From: Phialophora verrucosa
Lineage: Eukaryota > Ascomycota > Eurotiomycetes > Chaetothyriales > Herpotrichiellaceae
Reading direction: 5' to 3'
NCBI GenBank assembly: GCA_002099365.1
Contig: MSED01000004.1
Coordinates: 806,001 to 870,000 of the forward strand
Length of the DNA: 64,000 nucleotides
Every line of letters begins with the position of its first letter. Within the stretch, counting starts at the first letter, position 1. Of the stretch, positions 30,801 to 40,443 are shown piece after piece. The notes under the pieces are model-generated. The model searched no databases and had not been told where the DNA came from. It saw only the letters and a program-made list of their open reading frames with translations. The position numbers and the translations under genes are program-made.

Positions 30801-32488
30801 GCGGACAGTTGAGCAATCTTTTCCTCTGCCGCCACTAGTTCTTCCCGGGTGGAGTGGTGGCTTTCGAGCTCCGTCGTCAGCTCCATGAGCTTTGCTTGGG
30901 ATTCCTCTAAGTCACGCTTGCTGACCTCGTGGTCTGATTTGAGCCGCTCATGATCAGCAGAAAGTTGTGCTATCTGTGCCTCCGCATGTTCATGTGCTTC
31001 CTTTAGCCCTACGTGGCCCTCGAGTTCTGTTGTCAAATCGGCAATCTCGGCTTGAGATTCGTCAAGCTCCCGCTTGCTGGTTTCATGGTCCGCTTTGAGC
31101 TGTTCATACCCATCGAGCTGCGTGGAGAGCTCGGCTATCCGTGCCTCGGCGGTCTCTTGAGCTTCTTTCGAACCGGAAAAGCCTTCGAGTTCTGTTGACA
31201 AATGTGCAATCTGTGTCTGTGCTCCCTCGAGCTCTTGCTTGCAAGCATCAAATGCTGCCAGGTCTACTAGGAGCTGGGCGACCCTCTCTTCCGATGCTTC
31301 CAGGGCGGCCTTTGTCGTTGAATTCTCTTGCAACTCATTTGTGAGCTCTGTGATTCTCGCTTCCGCGGTGTTCAATGCTTGCTTCGTCTCGCCATGACTC
31401 AGGAGTTCAGAGGCGAGTTGTGCGAGCTCATCGCGGGCAGCTGCCAGCTCGTCCTGAACAAGCTGCTGTGCTGACCTCTCCGCCTCTCTGTCCTTTGTCG
31501 ACGTTTCCAAAGCATCTCTGGCCATGGAGAGTTCGTCGGCCTGGGCTTCAAGTTGAGACTCTAGCGTGGTGCGTATTGAGGCCAAGGAGGTTTCTGCATC
31601 TTCTAACGCTTTCGAGGATGTGCTTCGGAGGTCGGCGTACCGCCTGGTGTGGTCTTCGAGGCTTAGGCCGGCGTTTTGTAGCTCAGACCGGGAAGCGCGG
31701 AGTTCCTCTGTCAAGGTGGCGATTTGATCTTCCAGCTCCGCCCTCAGGGTAGTGTTTGCTTTCTCCGATTCTTCGAGGGCACTGGTTGATGCTTGTCGGA
31801 TGCTCTTCAATGATTCGGTGGTTTCAACGATGGCAGCTTTGGCGGTTTCAAGATCACTGGTAAGAGAGGCAATCTCGGTGCGAAGCGAGGTGACCTGATT
31901 TTCATAATCAGCCTTGAGTCGTTCGGTGCCGGCGCGAGCATCTGCCAGTTCCTGGGTTAGTATTGCCGTCCTTGATTTGTACTTGTGATGCAGGCTGTCC
32001 AGCGTCGCTTGATGTTCTCGATTGCATTCCTCTCTGACCGCCTGTCGTTCGGCCTTTTGGGCTTCCTTGATCTGTTGCACCACCACTGTCACCATAGTCT
32101 CCTCCAGAGACGCTTTCTGCCGGGTCAATGCCGCTTCCTTCTCTTTGTAGCGTCTCTCCATCCTCTGTGCGTTTCTCTCCAGTGTTGACAGCTCTTGGTC
32201 CTGGGATATGACCATCTCCCTCGCCTCCTCGAGCTCCTGACGACATTGTTGCAATTCTCTCTGCAGGGCATCCTCCTCTGATAATGGGGGCTGACTTGAC
32301 TCGGGTACAGCGGGTACGGCAGGAGTCTTCTTTAGCCGCTCGGGTCTTGGTGGCGGACTGGCTCTCGACGTCGCCGAGTCGGGGTGGAAAAGGTGATTGT
32401 AGACTCGCCGCAGGCTCGATGAGCGCTTCACGGGAGCAGGTCGGGCTCTTGCTTGAGACATTCTTCGTAGCTGTCTCTCAGATGCCAT
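27839..32488 (-). CDS. Giant coiled-coil protein with internal repeats
   Basis: The single exon encodes 1,549 residues from ATG 32486-32488. I do not recognise a named family. Residues 1-75 are basic and Ser/Pro-rich (SQARARPAPVKRSSSLRRVY). From about residue 80 to 1,490 the protein is almost unbroken heptad-like coiled coil, rich in Glu, Ala, Leu, Lys and Gln. Residues about 440-680 consist of related units of 52-56 residues with the recurring core AEEKIAQLSAELEEYAQLK. Residues about 690-816 contain three closer repeats built on AEARAVEAEEKHN and GHLASVAAAEEK. The tail ends in a basic GKGKRKNKKAKA patch that could act in nuclear or nucleic-acid/membrane binding. A structural tether or scaffold (septal, polarity or nuclear) is possible but only by analogy. 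The open plus-strand frames across it are shadows. Confidence 0.85.
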   Translation of the reverse strand: MASERQLRRMSQARARPAPVKRSSSLRRVYNHLFHPDSATSRASPPPRPERLKKTPAVPAVPESSQPPLSEEDALQRELQQCRQELEEAREMVISQDQELSTLERNAQRMERRYKEKEAALTRQKASLEETMVTVVVQQIKEAQKAERQAVREECNREHQATLDSLHHKYKSRTAILTQELADARAGTERLKADYENQVTSLRTEIASLTSDLETAKAAIVETTESLKSIRQASTSALEESEKANTTLRAELEDQIATLTEELRASRSELQNAGLSLEDHTRRYADLRSTSSKALEDAETSLASIRTTLESQLEAQADELSMARDALETSTKDREAERSAQQLVQDELAAARDELAQLASELLSHGETKQALNTAEARITELTNELQENSTTKAALEASEERVAQLLVDLAAFDACKQELEGAQTQIAHLSTELEGFSGSKEAQETAEARIAELSTQLDGYEQLKADHETSKRELDESQAEIADLTTELEGHVGLKEAHEHAEAQIAQLSADHERLKSDHEVSKRDLEESQAKLMELTTELESHHSTREELVAAEEKIAQLSAELEEYAQLKSAHEGLKQELQDSHARLSDLETQLEDYQAAKGDLEAAESKVAELSAQLESHTQLEADYEATRTDLDTAHTKLADLATELEEHRGFKAQLEEAESKIAQFSAELEEYTQLKEDHEKEKERSASLAQDIDRHVAAVAAAQERQHEAEARAVEGDEKHKSAVDEIAGHLATAAAAEEKLKEAETRAVEAEEKHKEAEARAVEAEDKHNSALREIDGHLASVAAAEEKYKEAEARAVEAEEKHNSTLTELQTLKESLTAAESEHAAAMEQNDQLARDLEAASTSHQTSQTALDEALEKMRVLEEKIESVESELTSVTKSKQEDEEQAQAQQAKHAEELVAIEAEKNALAEDMSTLRAEHDKLAAELQSAKESKAALEEKLASFGEEQSNLTLELAELKATLSDRDSELEAAVAVQTDAQKQLEEAEGARHTAEEKLAAVEGQLKSLEDSNEALAEKCRQLEESQTSPQAFEEQLATLEEQLKSAQSSNEELTQKLEDAEGANAAAAIEKTALQARHDTAIDEVNKELSSAKEALEKAKDEADATIAELESKLIASSASHKDVQELLEKTRADADQSKTEMEGKLAEAEELHKAAQEAITKAKADADALSGDFDQKLADALANQQAAEEALTKAREEMEASSALEDKLAAALAAQKSAEQALEDAQTDAKANEEAKASLEAQLREAESTRADAEQRAADAEAAKADFEDKIKEAEGDKVNAQQEASLVREKVTQLQADLDSANQEKLAIVEKSSKELGSTEAELKAALAARSEAQDHVKELEAKLEALQNVDEDSSTHLKELEVELETLKAKALDVSKVSEDLEAKDHAIRQLTTSKDEIETELQDSKNQLASLQEEMDSLQASMKSSNEEAARYLEAREQEFKQHTEQTTQELSALQEQLKAKDDDIAELQACKARMEQELDILTPSTPTSPNVGDIEDKTSTVATVNGGKGKRKNKKAKAVADFEDAMQEGTSKDDGGSG
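30025..30420 (-). repeat. Tandem coding repeats in the coiled-coil gene
   Basis: Blocks of about 105 bp recur with high nucleotide identity, for example around 30058-30160, 30163-30260 and 30300-30380. The shared core encodes AEARAVEAEEKH. Strong DNA similarity, beyond what heptad bias demands, suggests recent tandem duplication or gene conversion and a site of possible length variation. Confidence 0.7.
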
Positions 32489-33922
32489 GTGAGGAAGGCC
32501 TTGAAGAACGGGTACTGATGCGGCGGAACAGCGGTGTGCGCGGTCTGAAACGGTTTGCGTCTGGCGGAGATTGTGAGCTGAGAGCCCCTTCGGTGCTTGG
32601 AACGGCGATACGCTTAAGCACAGAAGCTGGCGGGTACTTACCCATTTTGAATCTCCTTCACCATGTAGCGTGACAGTTTTGTCATCTCAACAACTCACAT
32701 CCATCATTGACTCACTCACTCACTCACCTATTGTGGATTCATCGGGCAGCGAGGTACAAGTGAAGCTGCAGTGGGATGGAGCCGGGGACACGTCGCGGAT
32801 GATCAACGGCTCGCTTAGGTGTATGCGATTGCGATAGGCCGCATCACGTCGGGTTCACGCACAAGTCACGAGATCCACATCTTCACAGCCAGACTACGCT
32901 TCCATCTGTGACACGTCGAGAGAGGGCCACGAAGGTGATTAGCAGGTAGGCAGGCCGGGCTCCTGTACTTTGTAGAAGTCGAGAATGGATCCCACCAATT
33001 CGGTTGTGATGTGCCAGGGTGACTTGGGCTGCAGCAGCGGCCCGGGCACAAGCGGGCATGCTTAAATTAATTCTCCGGCACCGAAAGTCTCGAGCCTAGG
33101 CCGCAGCTTCTACTCGTAATGACCCTCTCACAAGCTTGACGTGATTCCGAAGGCGGCGTTTTACTCAACGAACAGCACAAGGTCTGTCAATCAACACACG
33201 TGATCACTTCTCAGTCACCTGTTACAATTCTGAAGAGTGCGATAGGTGTAGCAGAACAGCGTTTCGCTAACTCTGAGCCAGCCAAAGAAGGGCATAGTCA
33301 TGGTCCACCACACTGATGCCTCCTTTGACTGGTTGTTGTTGCCCGTCCTCGACTGACTTTTCGCCGCGACGGCCTTTGACGTGTGACCTCGATGATCGTT
33401 GCCACTGACAACCAAAGCTAGACCAAAGTACCCTCGTACGTGTCCAACACATTCTCTTCCTCGTTCATGCGTTTTCTGCCATGTCTTTGCAGCATCAGAA
33501 GGATCTCCAGCACAGCCTCATGGAATAAACAATACACAACCCTGCCAACAAGGCTTCTTTCAACATGTCGCCGGTGGTGAATGGTAATGACAAAGAATGT
33601 GAGGAATCCAACAAGCCTGGCCCTAAGATCTCGTATGTCGTACACTAATACTTCCTGATCTACGGAGGAGAGGATTGGCTCGTTTATCGGACACTAGCCA
33701 CAAGGCTGGGTAGTAAATCCCCTTCTGATTGGATTCAATCTAGCCGCCTAAATGCCGAGGACGGCCAGGACGGCTAACTAGTGCAATAAGCCTTCAGCAG
33801 TTCCATCGTGCTCCGATTTCCCTTTCTCAGGATGGAGCTGCCAACAACAACCATGTCGATTCTTTCACTGTTGTGCACAGCCATCCTGCGCTTGAAGTTG
33901 GAATGGTCAGCCACACTTCCTC
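32489..33922. other. Intergenic, divergent promoters
   Basis: This 1.4-kb gap separates the coiled-coil gene (-) from the Zn2Cys6 regulator (+). A short (TCAC)n run lies at about 32709-32727. Small open frames are present but none with a recognisable motif. Confidence 0.5.
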
Positions 33923-35363
33923 ATGCCGTCACGCAGGTTTCACAAGAAGTCCCGCTTCGGATGCAGGGAATGTAAGGGAAGGAGAATCAAGGTTAGTGCG
34001 GTAGCCATACACTTCGGATCCTCCGGTTCTGCCCCCTCTCTCCATTTTCCACACACATGATGGCACCTGCATTTTTCCCAAGTCGAAAGCCATGCTGGGC
34101 ATTGCTTGGTCTGCTGCGCGCTGCCTCAGCGCATGGTCAGGCGTGACAAGACGCATCGACTTGCTAACGCTGTAGCAGTGCGATGAGGCTCGACCATCTT
34201 GTGGCAATTGCCTCCGAAGCCAAGCCGTCTGTCTCTATGCGGCTGCTACACGCACGAAGCCCGCCGCAGCCGCAACGTCTTATCACACGCCAACGGAATC
34301 AGAGACCCAGCCTTCGGTCTCACCGCCGTCACTCCCACTACTACCAGCCTCGTTGTCGCCATCGCCGTCCTCGCCGTCGTTCGAGCTGATTGATTTAGTG
34401 CTGATGAATCACTTCACCGCTGTCACGTCACTCGAGCTGTTCTCGGGCGAACGGCAGGCTCAGTTGTGGCAACAGGAGGTGCCTGCCCAGGCAGGATCCA
34501 GTCCGATGCTGATGCATGGGCTGCTGGCGGTGGCAGCACTTCATATTGCCCAGGGCGAATTGGACCCATCGTCTCATCTACGATACCAGAGCCGCGGATT
34601 CTATCATCATGCTCTCGGACTGCAACTCTTCAACGCCGAGGTTGCCCGTCTTCCGCCACAAAGCCTCGATATCCTCTTTACATTCGCCATTTTGCTTGCG
34701 GTTTGGGTCTACGCTTCGCCTGTAGCAGAACCCGCCGTGATAAGCCTCGATGACGTCCTTGACAAGTTGGAGATGGTCAGGGGTTGCAAGAAACTTTTCG
34801 AAATGCACAGGGAAGCCATCATTGACAAACCGATCGGCAGGTTTGCTGAGCACAGATTGACCGTGGACAGCACCGGGCAGCCTTCTTCAGCATCCGAGGC
34901 ATTTTCACACCTTCGCTCTATTGCGGCCGACGCCATCGACCACGCTGCAATTGACCAACTCCACACTGGTCTACATAATTACGCCCATGGAGAGACGCAT
35001 ACAAGAAGTGCCGCAGCCTGGCCAGCGATTGTGTCTGACGAGTTTTGGGCCCGACTGAGGGCTCATGAGCCACTGGCAGTCCTAATCTTCGCACATTATG
35101 CTATCACCTCGCACCCCTATCATGGCCGGTGGTGGTGGATGGCTGGATGGCCCGAAAGAATCCTGCAAGCTGCAGACATGGCTCTAACGGGCGCTGATAG
35201 GGCTTCTTTGGGCTGGGAAAACTGTGTAGCGCGAATTCGATCGGGAGTGCTTGATATACGGACCGGCATCGATCTCACATCTTCTGAAGCAACAACTGGC
35301 TTGCTCAGATCACCGGCGACGGCAAGACCTATCGAGACTGAGCTCGATGGCTTCCAGCACTGA
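33923..35363 (+). CDS. Zn2Cys6 transcription factor, Upc2-like type
   Basis: This is a nuclear DNA-binding regulator of about 417 residues, in two exons, 33923-33991 and 34179-35363. The 187-nt intron has a TGCTAAC branch site just before TGTAGCAG. It splits the zinc cluster, whose six cysteines fall at residues 14, 17, 24, 31, 34 and 41 in CRECKGRRIK/CDEARPSCGNC. After a Pro/Ser/Thr-rich linker, the region starting FELIDLVLMNHFTAVTSLEL and continuing EVPAQAGSSPMLMHGLLAVAALHIAQ is the hallmark of the Upc2-like group of fungal regulators. It is shorter than most Zn2Cys6 proteins, as is usual for this group. It sits upstream of a transporter and an acyl-CoA ligase on the same strand, so a pathway-specific role is plausible but not shown. 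Confidence 0.87.
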
Positions 35364-35950
35364 ACCTTTCACATCCTACGGTAGGCAGCAAGTCCACTCG
35401 AAGCGAATAGCATTTAATACTGGTGCTTACCGAGGTCGGTACCTCGGAGGGCATCGAAATTCCCCGCACGCTACTCGGATGTCGGTTCAGCCACCCTCAA
35501 CCCGGACGAAGTAAATCCCGTGGGGTTATATCGCATAGGGCAGTCGCCGCCTAAGCGAGTTTCTGGGGTCTCCAGTGTCCACTGACTGTCGTCAATTCTA
35601 CATAATATGGATATGACCCAGCCTTGGCTTCTACAGCTTTGCATCACTGAAATGTCTTTCCCCAATGCCCAGCAGTGGGGAAGCACTCAGATATCCTCGG
35701 GAAACAGCAAAATTGAGGCATTCGGCGGTGTGAGATTACCGAGCAAATGGCCATGTAGCCGAAAGGTATCAAAAGTCCAGCCTTTAAAGGTTAAACGGCG
35801 CTCCCGTGGCGGGAAGGTTTGACCATGTAGCCGGCAGAGCTTGTTATTGCTTTCCTCTCGTATTGCTGATATACTTCGGGGAATCGCCAACATCAAAATA
35901 CTCACCTCCATATTTCGGCCATCGGGGTTCTTGAAGCCCTAGTTTACAAC
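35364..35950. other. Intergenic, promoter of the Dal5-type transporter
   Basis: A 587-bp gap between two plus-strand genes. Nothing coding was recognised. It should carry the terminator of the regulator and the promoter of the transporter. Confidence 0.5.
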
Positions 35951-37808
35951 ATGGCGGAACCTGTGAAACACGAAGCCATCCAGGCGGAAGATGCAACCAA
36001 GAATCAAGTTGATGCGACAACCGAGCTCAAACGGGCCATTACGGTCGACACGATTCACAACGATGAGGCCGTGAAAGTTCTTGCCAATTATGCCGGCGAT
36101 GAAACATGGACTGAGAAGGAAGAGAAGAAGGTCCAGAGAAAGATTGATCGGCGGCTGCTTCCTATTTTGTGTGCCACGTATGGCTTGCAGGTGAGCGCTG
36201 CGATCAAAGTACTTCTCGAGCACGCACGGTGTTGACTGTTGGTTCCTTTTGACAGTACTACGACAAGGCTATGCTTTCGCAAGCGGTGCGTACGAACCCT
36301 CTCCTCTCTGAGTTCAGTGTACTTATCCCCAGATACAGGCTCTCTTCGGGCTCCGCACAGATCTGGATCTTGGAGTCGGCAATCGCTACTCCTTCTCAGC
36401 GTCCATCTTTTACCTCGGGTTCATCGTCGGCGCATATCCTGCCATCGTCATGGCCCAACGCTTCCCTATTGAGCGGGTTGCGGCCGGTATCGTCTGCATC
36501 TGGGGCGTTTGTTTGATGTGCACCGCTGCTTGCCATAACTGGCAAAGCCTCTACGCCCAGCGGTTCTTCTTGGGATTCCTAGAGTCTGGTATCAGTCCGA
36601 TGTTCATGCTTGTTGTCGGGCAGTTTTACAAGAAGGATGAGCAGGCTTTGCGAATGGGGTAAGTGGAAAGTCTGTCTAGCTTTAACGATCATAATTCACT
36701 AATAGCTGTCGATGCTTAGAGCCTGGTACTGCTGTACCGGCTACGTCTCCATCGTGTCCCCGCTCATCAACTACGGTCTAGGCCACATTCATGGCTCCCT
36801 GTCTCCATGGCGGTACATGTACCTCGTTGCGGGCGCCCTCACCATCATCTGGTCTGCAGTCATTCTGTTCTTTATGCCGCCTGACCCCATTCGGGCGAAA
36901 GGATTCAACGAGAGAGAGCGTTATATTGCGGTCGCTCGCCTTCGAACGAACAACGCGGGTGTCCGGAACAAGCACTTTAAAAAGGAACAACTCTTCGAAC
37001 TACTCATCGATGTAAAATTCTGGATCGTCTTCTCTATGGCGTTCTTGATTATGATTGCCAACGGGCCCGTCAGCACGTTTACGCCTATCATTATTGCGAG
37101 TTTCGGGTTTAATACCTTAAACTCGCTGCTGCTGGTCATGCCGGCGGGTGCAATCATCGGAACGATTGAATTGCTTGCGCCGTACATTGCATATAAGGTG
37201 CCCAGGATGAGGGCGTATCTCGTGGCCATCTGTGAGGTGGGAACAATCCTGGCGAGCCTGCTGCTTTGGCTTTTACCGAGGGACAATACGGGAGGTTTGC
37301 TATTCGGGGCCTACATCTTGGCGAGTTTCGGAGGCGGGTATGCAGTGTTGATGGGGATGCAAATTGCGAACACGGCGGGGTACACGAAGCGGTCCCTGGC
37401 TTCGTCTGGCATATTCGTCGGGTACTGCCTTGGTAAGGTGTTCGTTGTTTATGCGCTGTGTCTGCCTGCTAATGTGTGTCTTGAAGGCAATTTCGTCGGG
37501 CCCCTTCTCTTCAAACCAGAGGATGCTCCCCGATATGCACCCGGTTTTCTAGCTGTGGTCGTCACTTCGTCGGTCTCAGCAGTATTGGCCATCGTGTATC
37601 GCATGATTTGTGTCTGGGAGAATAAGAAGAGAGACAAGGCCGGCACGGCAGAGGCGTTTGAGCATGCCTATGAGGATGATTTAACGGACAAAATGGTACG
37701 TGGGGCATTCTTGAACTCCTTCCTTTCTCAAGTCCGAAATTGCTGGGCTTCGTGGCTGACCTTGATTATTTACTTTTGCAGAACCTGCAATTCAGATACA
37801 CACTCTAG
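35951..37808 (+). CDS. MFS transporter, Dal5-like anion:cation symporter family
   Basis: This plasma-membrane carrier of about 512 residues belongs to the allantoate-permease-like family, which carries organic anions such as allantoate, vitamins, nicotinate or aromatic acids. Six exons are inferred: 35951-36190, 36256-36285, 36339-36658, 36720-37432, 37487-37695 and 37782-37808. The tiny 30-nt second exon encodes YYDKAMLSQA, joining to ALFGLRTDLDLGVGNRYSFS. The 54-nt intron at 37433-37486 has no stop and is in frame, so it hides in the open frame; its removal gives the family-conserved GYCLGNFVGPLLFKPEDAPRY. The last nine codons give the usual tail NLQFRYTL. About 12 membrane segments are expected. 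The N-terminal 60 residues are hydrophilic. Confidence 0.9.
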
Positions 37809-38384
37809 AGCGAAACTCCCGTAGCACGAGGCGAATTGGAGCCCCAAGGAGTCTTGTCTAGGCATTAGAGTAGCTACGATTGACTCCGGGAACTGGGCAT
37901 CACGACTCACGAGATATGTTTGTCACGCAAATCGTCCTAGGAGGACCCAATCCATCGCGAATTGTTGTGTGAGAGCTTCTTCATGTATTATTCCCGTTGG
38001 TTGCACCTCATTAATTCCGATCTCGGTAGTCCATCTCTAAGTTCTGCACCATCGGCGGAGAACTCTGTACAGTGCTGGCACGCATCGCTCTGTCAAGTGC
38101 GCGACTGAGGCCACTCAGGCCAACAGCCACAGCACTTGGCGAAGCACTTACCTTAGGCCCCCAACCGTTCGCTGGTGAAATCTGGGGCACCTGAGAACCG
38201 GGATTTCTGTCTCCGTGCGGAGTTGTCGGCGCTACTATTTGAGCCGACGCTGGCCGAGGCTGGTCGACAAGGTCAAAAAGCTGACATTTCGCATCTCGCG
38301 TCCAATTGTTTGTGTATGGTCCAGCTGGACCTGAAGATACCCCCGGATTCCGTGTCGCACGTCCTTCTCGGGCTCAGACGAAAC
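37809..38384. other. Intergenic, promoter of the acyl-CoA ligase
   Basis: A 576-bp gap. An open frame runs upstream of the ligase start to 38175, but its residues do not match the ligase family, so it was taken as untranslated leader. Confidence 0.5.
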
Positions 38385-40304
38385 ATGCCGTTCCTCGCTG
38401 AACAGTCGGTACCGATTCCAGGTAAAGACATCCTCTCCTGGATGTTCGATGAGCCAAGATTCGACCAGGAGAAAGCCGTGAGTCTATCAGTCAGCGACGG
38501 CTAGACTGTGTCCCGGCAACTCTTTCTGCTGAAGTAAAATAACTGACAACGTCGTCTAGGTCTACATTGATGCGATTGACCCGTCCAAATGCATCACTGC
38601 GAATCAAGCTCGAGTGTTCATTCGACAATTAACTGCAGGCTTTCATGCCCGAGGAGTACGGCCTGGAGATACTGTCTGCGTCCATGGCTTCAACAGTGTC
38701 CGTCGCTCGCGTCTAGTGGGTTCCATTACGAAGCAAAGCTGACCTGGTCAGATCTACTACCCCATCCTATTTCTCGGAATTATCGGCGCCGGTGCCGTCT
38801 TCGCGGGGACTAATCCAGCATACACCCAGTTCGAACTCAGTCACCACTTCAAGACAACCCGCACCAAGTTTGTGATCGTCGAACCGGAGCTATTGCCCAG
38901 TGTGCTCGCTGGGGCGAAAGATTCCAACGTCAACCAGTCAAATATCTGGATCTTTGACAACCAGAATGAGGCCATCCCCACGGGGTTCGAATCCTGGCGG
39001 ACACTCCTGAATCATGGAGAGAGAGACTGGACCCGGTTCAACGATGAGCGGGTTTCCAAGAAAACTACGGCAGCGAGACTCTTCAGCAGCGGCACCACAG
39101 GACTACCGAAAGCCGCGGCGCTGTCTCATTTCAACCTCGTCGCCCAGCATATACTGGTCAATGAGGTGCGCCCAGTGCCATATGAGGTGCGTCGCCTGTG
39201 GCAGCTGGCGGGCTGACAGTTTGCAACTTGAACACAAAGAAACTAACTTAAGCTCTCGACGGTCCAGACGCGCCGGCTCCTCTACCTCCCACTTTTCCAT
39301 GCGGCCATGGTCCCAGCCGCTCACGTCGCGCCTTTACGCTCCGGCCACACGAGCTACATCCTCCGTCGCTTCGAGATGGAGCCGCTCCTCTTATCGATTG
39401 ACAGGTACAAACTCACGGAGATGATCCTCGTCCCACCGGTGGCGGTTGCAGTCCTCAAATATCCGTCCTTACACAAATATTCGCTAAAGTCCATCAAAGT
39501 GGTCCTCTGCGGCGCTGGTCCACTAAGCAAAGAACACCAGAGCGCGCTCCAGGCGATCTTCGGCCCGGACACCTCATTCACGCAAGTTTGGGGCATGACG
39601 GAGACCAGCTGCGTGGCCTCGAAGTTCTACTACCCTGAACGAGACGAAACAGGAAGCGTCGGACGCATGATGCCCAACTTGGACGTCAAGTAAGCCTGAT
39701 CCCGGTCGAGAGGTAGTACATGTATCTCCGCTGCTGACTGATCGTCTTTGGTAGGCTCATCGATGAGAACGGCAAGGACATCACGGCCTTCGACGTTCCC
39801 GGAGAACTATGCATTCGTGGCCCAACGATCATCTCGGGCTACTTCAACAGTCCGCATGCCACAGAGGAGGCGGTTGACGAAGAAGGCTACTTCAAGACCG
39901 GCGACGTAATGTACTGCGACTCGAAGACCAAGAAATGGTATATCATTGATCGGAAGAAAGAATTGATCAAAGTCCGCGGGTTCCAGGTCGCGCCAGCGGA
40001 GATCGAGGGCGTCTTGCTTGCACATCCGCAGATCATGGACGCCGCGGTGATTGGAATCAAGAAGCACGACGAGCCGGAAGTGGAGCTGCCCAAGGCCTTT
40101 GTCGTCCGCAAGCCCGGTGCGTCTGGTTTGACCGAGGAGCAGGTCAAGGCTTATTGCGGTGAGAGGCTGGCCAAGTTTAAGCAATTGACCGGAGGTGTTG
40201 CCTTTGTCGATGCCGTCCCGCGAAACGCAACCGGAAAGGCTCTGAAGCGCATTCTGCGAGACATGGTGAAGGCGGAGGATACCGGGAAGGGCGCGAAGCT
40301 CTAA
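38385..40304 (+). CDS. 4-coumarate-CoA-ligase-like acyl-CoA synthetase, peroxisomal
   Basis: This adenylate-forming enzyme activates a carboxylic acid (aromatic or fatty) to its CoA thioester with ATP. The product is about 545 residues from five exons: 38385-38477, 38560-38697, 38752-39186, 39268-39689 and 39755-40304. The start at MPFLAEQSVPIPGKDILSW is chosen because this is the usual fungal N-terminus. The ATP-binding motif is LFSSGTTGLPKAAAL. Further core motifs are QVWGMTETSC, GELCIRGPTIISGYFN, FKTGDVMYCD and DRKKELIKVRGFQVAPAEIE, and the catalytic Lys lies in NATGKALKRILRD. The C-terminus AKL is a peroxisomal PTS1. The donor at 38698 reads GTCCGT, unusual, but needed to keep HGFNS/IYYPILFLGIIGAG in frame. 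Substrate is unknown; arylpropionate or fatty acid beta-oxidation would fit the location. Confidence 0.9.
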
Positions 40305-40443
40305 CTCCGAACGAACGCAATTGTACGATCAGAGTTGACTGGCGTGTCGTGAGCGCGATGTTCGGTTCAACAGAACTCCGTATTGCAGAGAATAATTACA
40401 GGTGCGTCCATGGAGCCATGGTATATTATGTGTTATTCCTGCA

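Noticed and set aside
31375..31752. Plus-strand open frame inside the coiled-coil gene
   Set aside because: Shadow of the repetitive minus-strand coding sequence, like the other plus-strand frames there.
38970..38990. tRNA B-box-like GGTTCGAATCC
   Set aside because: It lies inside a conserved exon of the CoA-ligase gene, and no A box or cloverleaf surrounds it.
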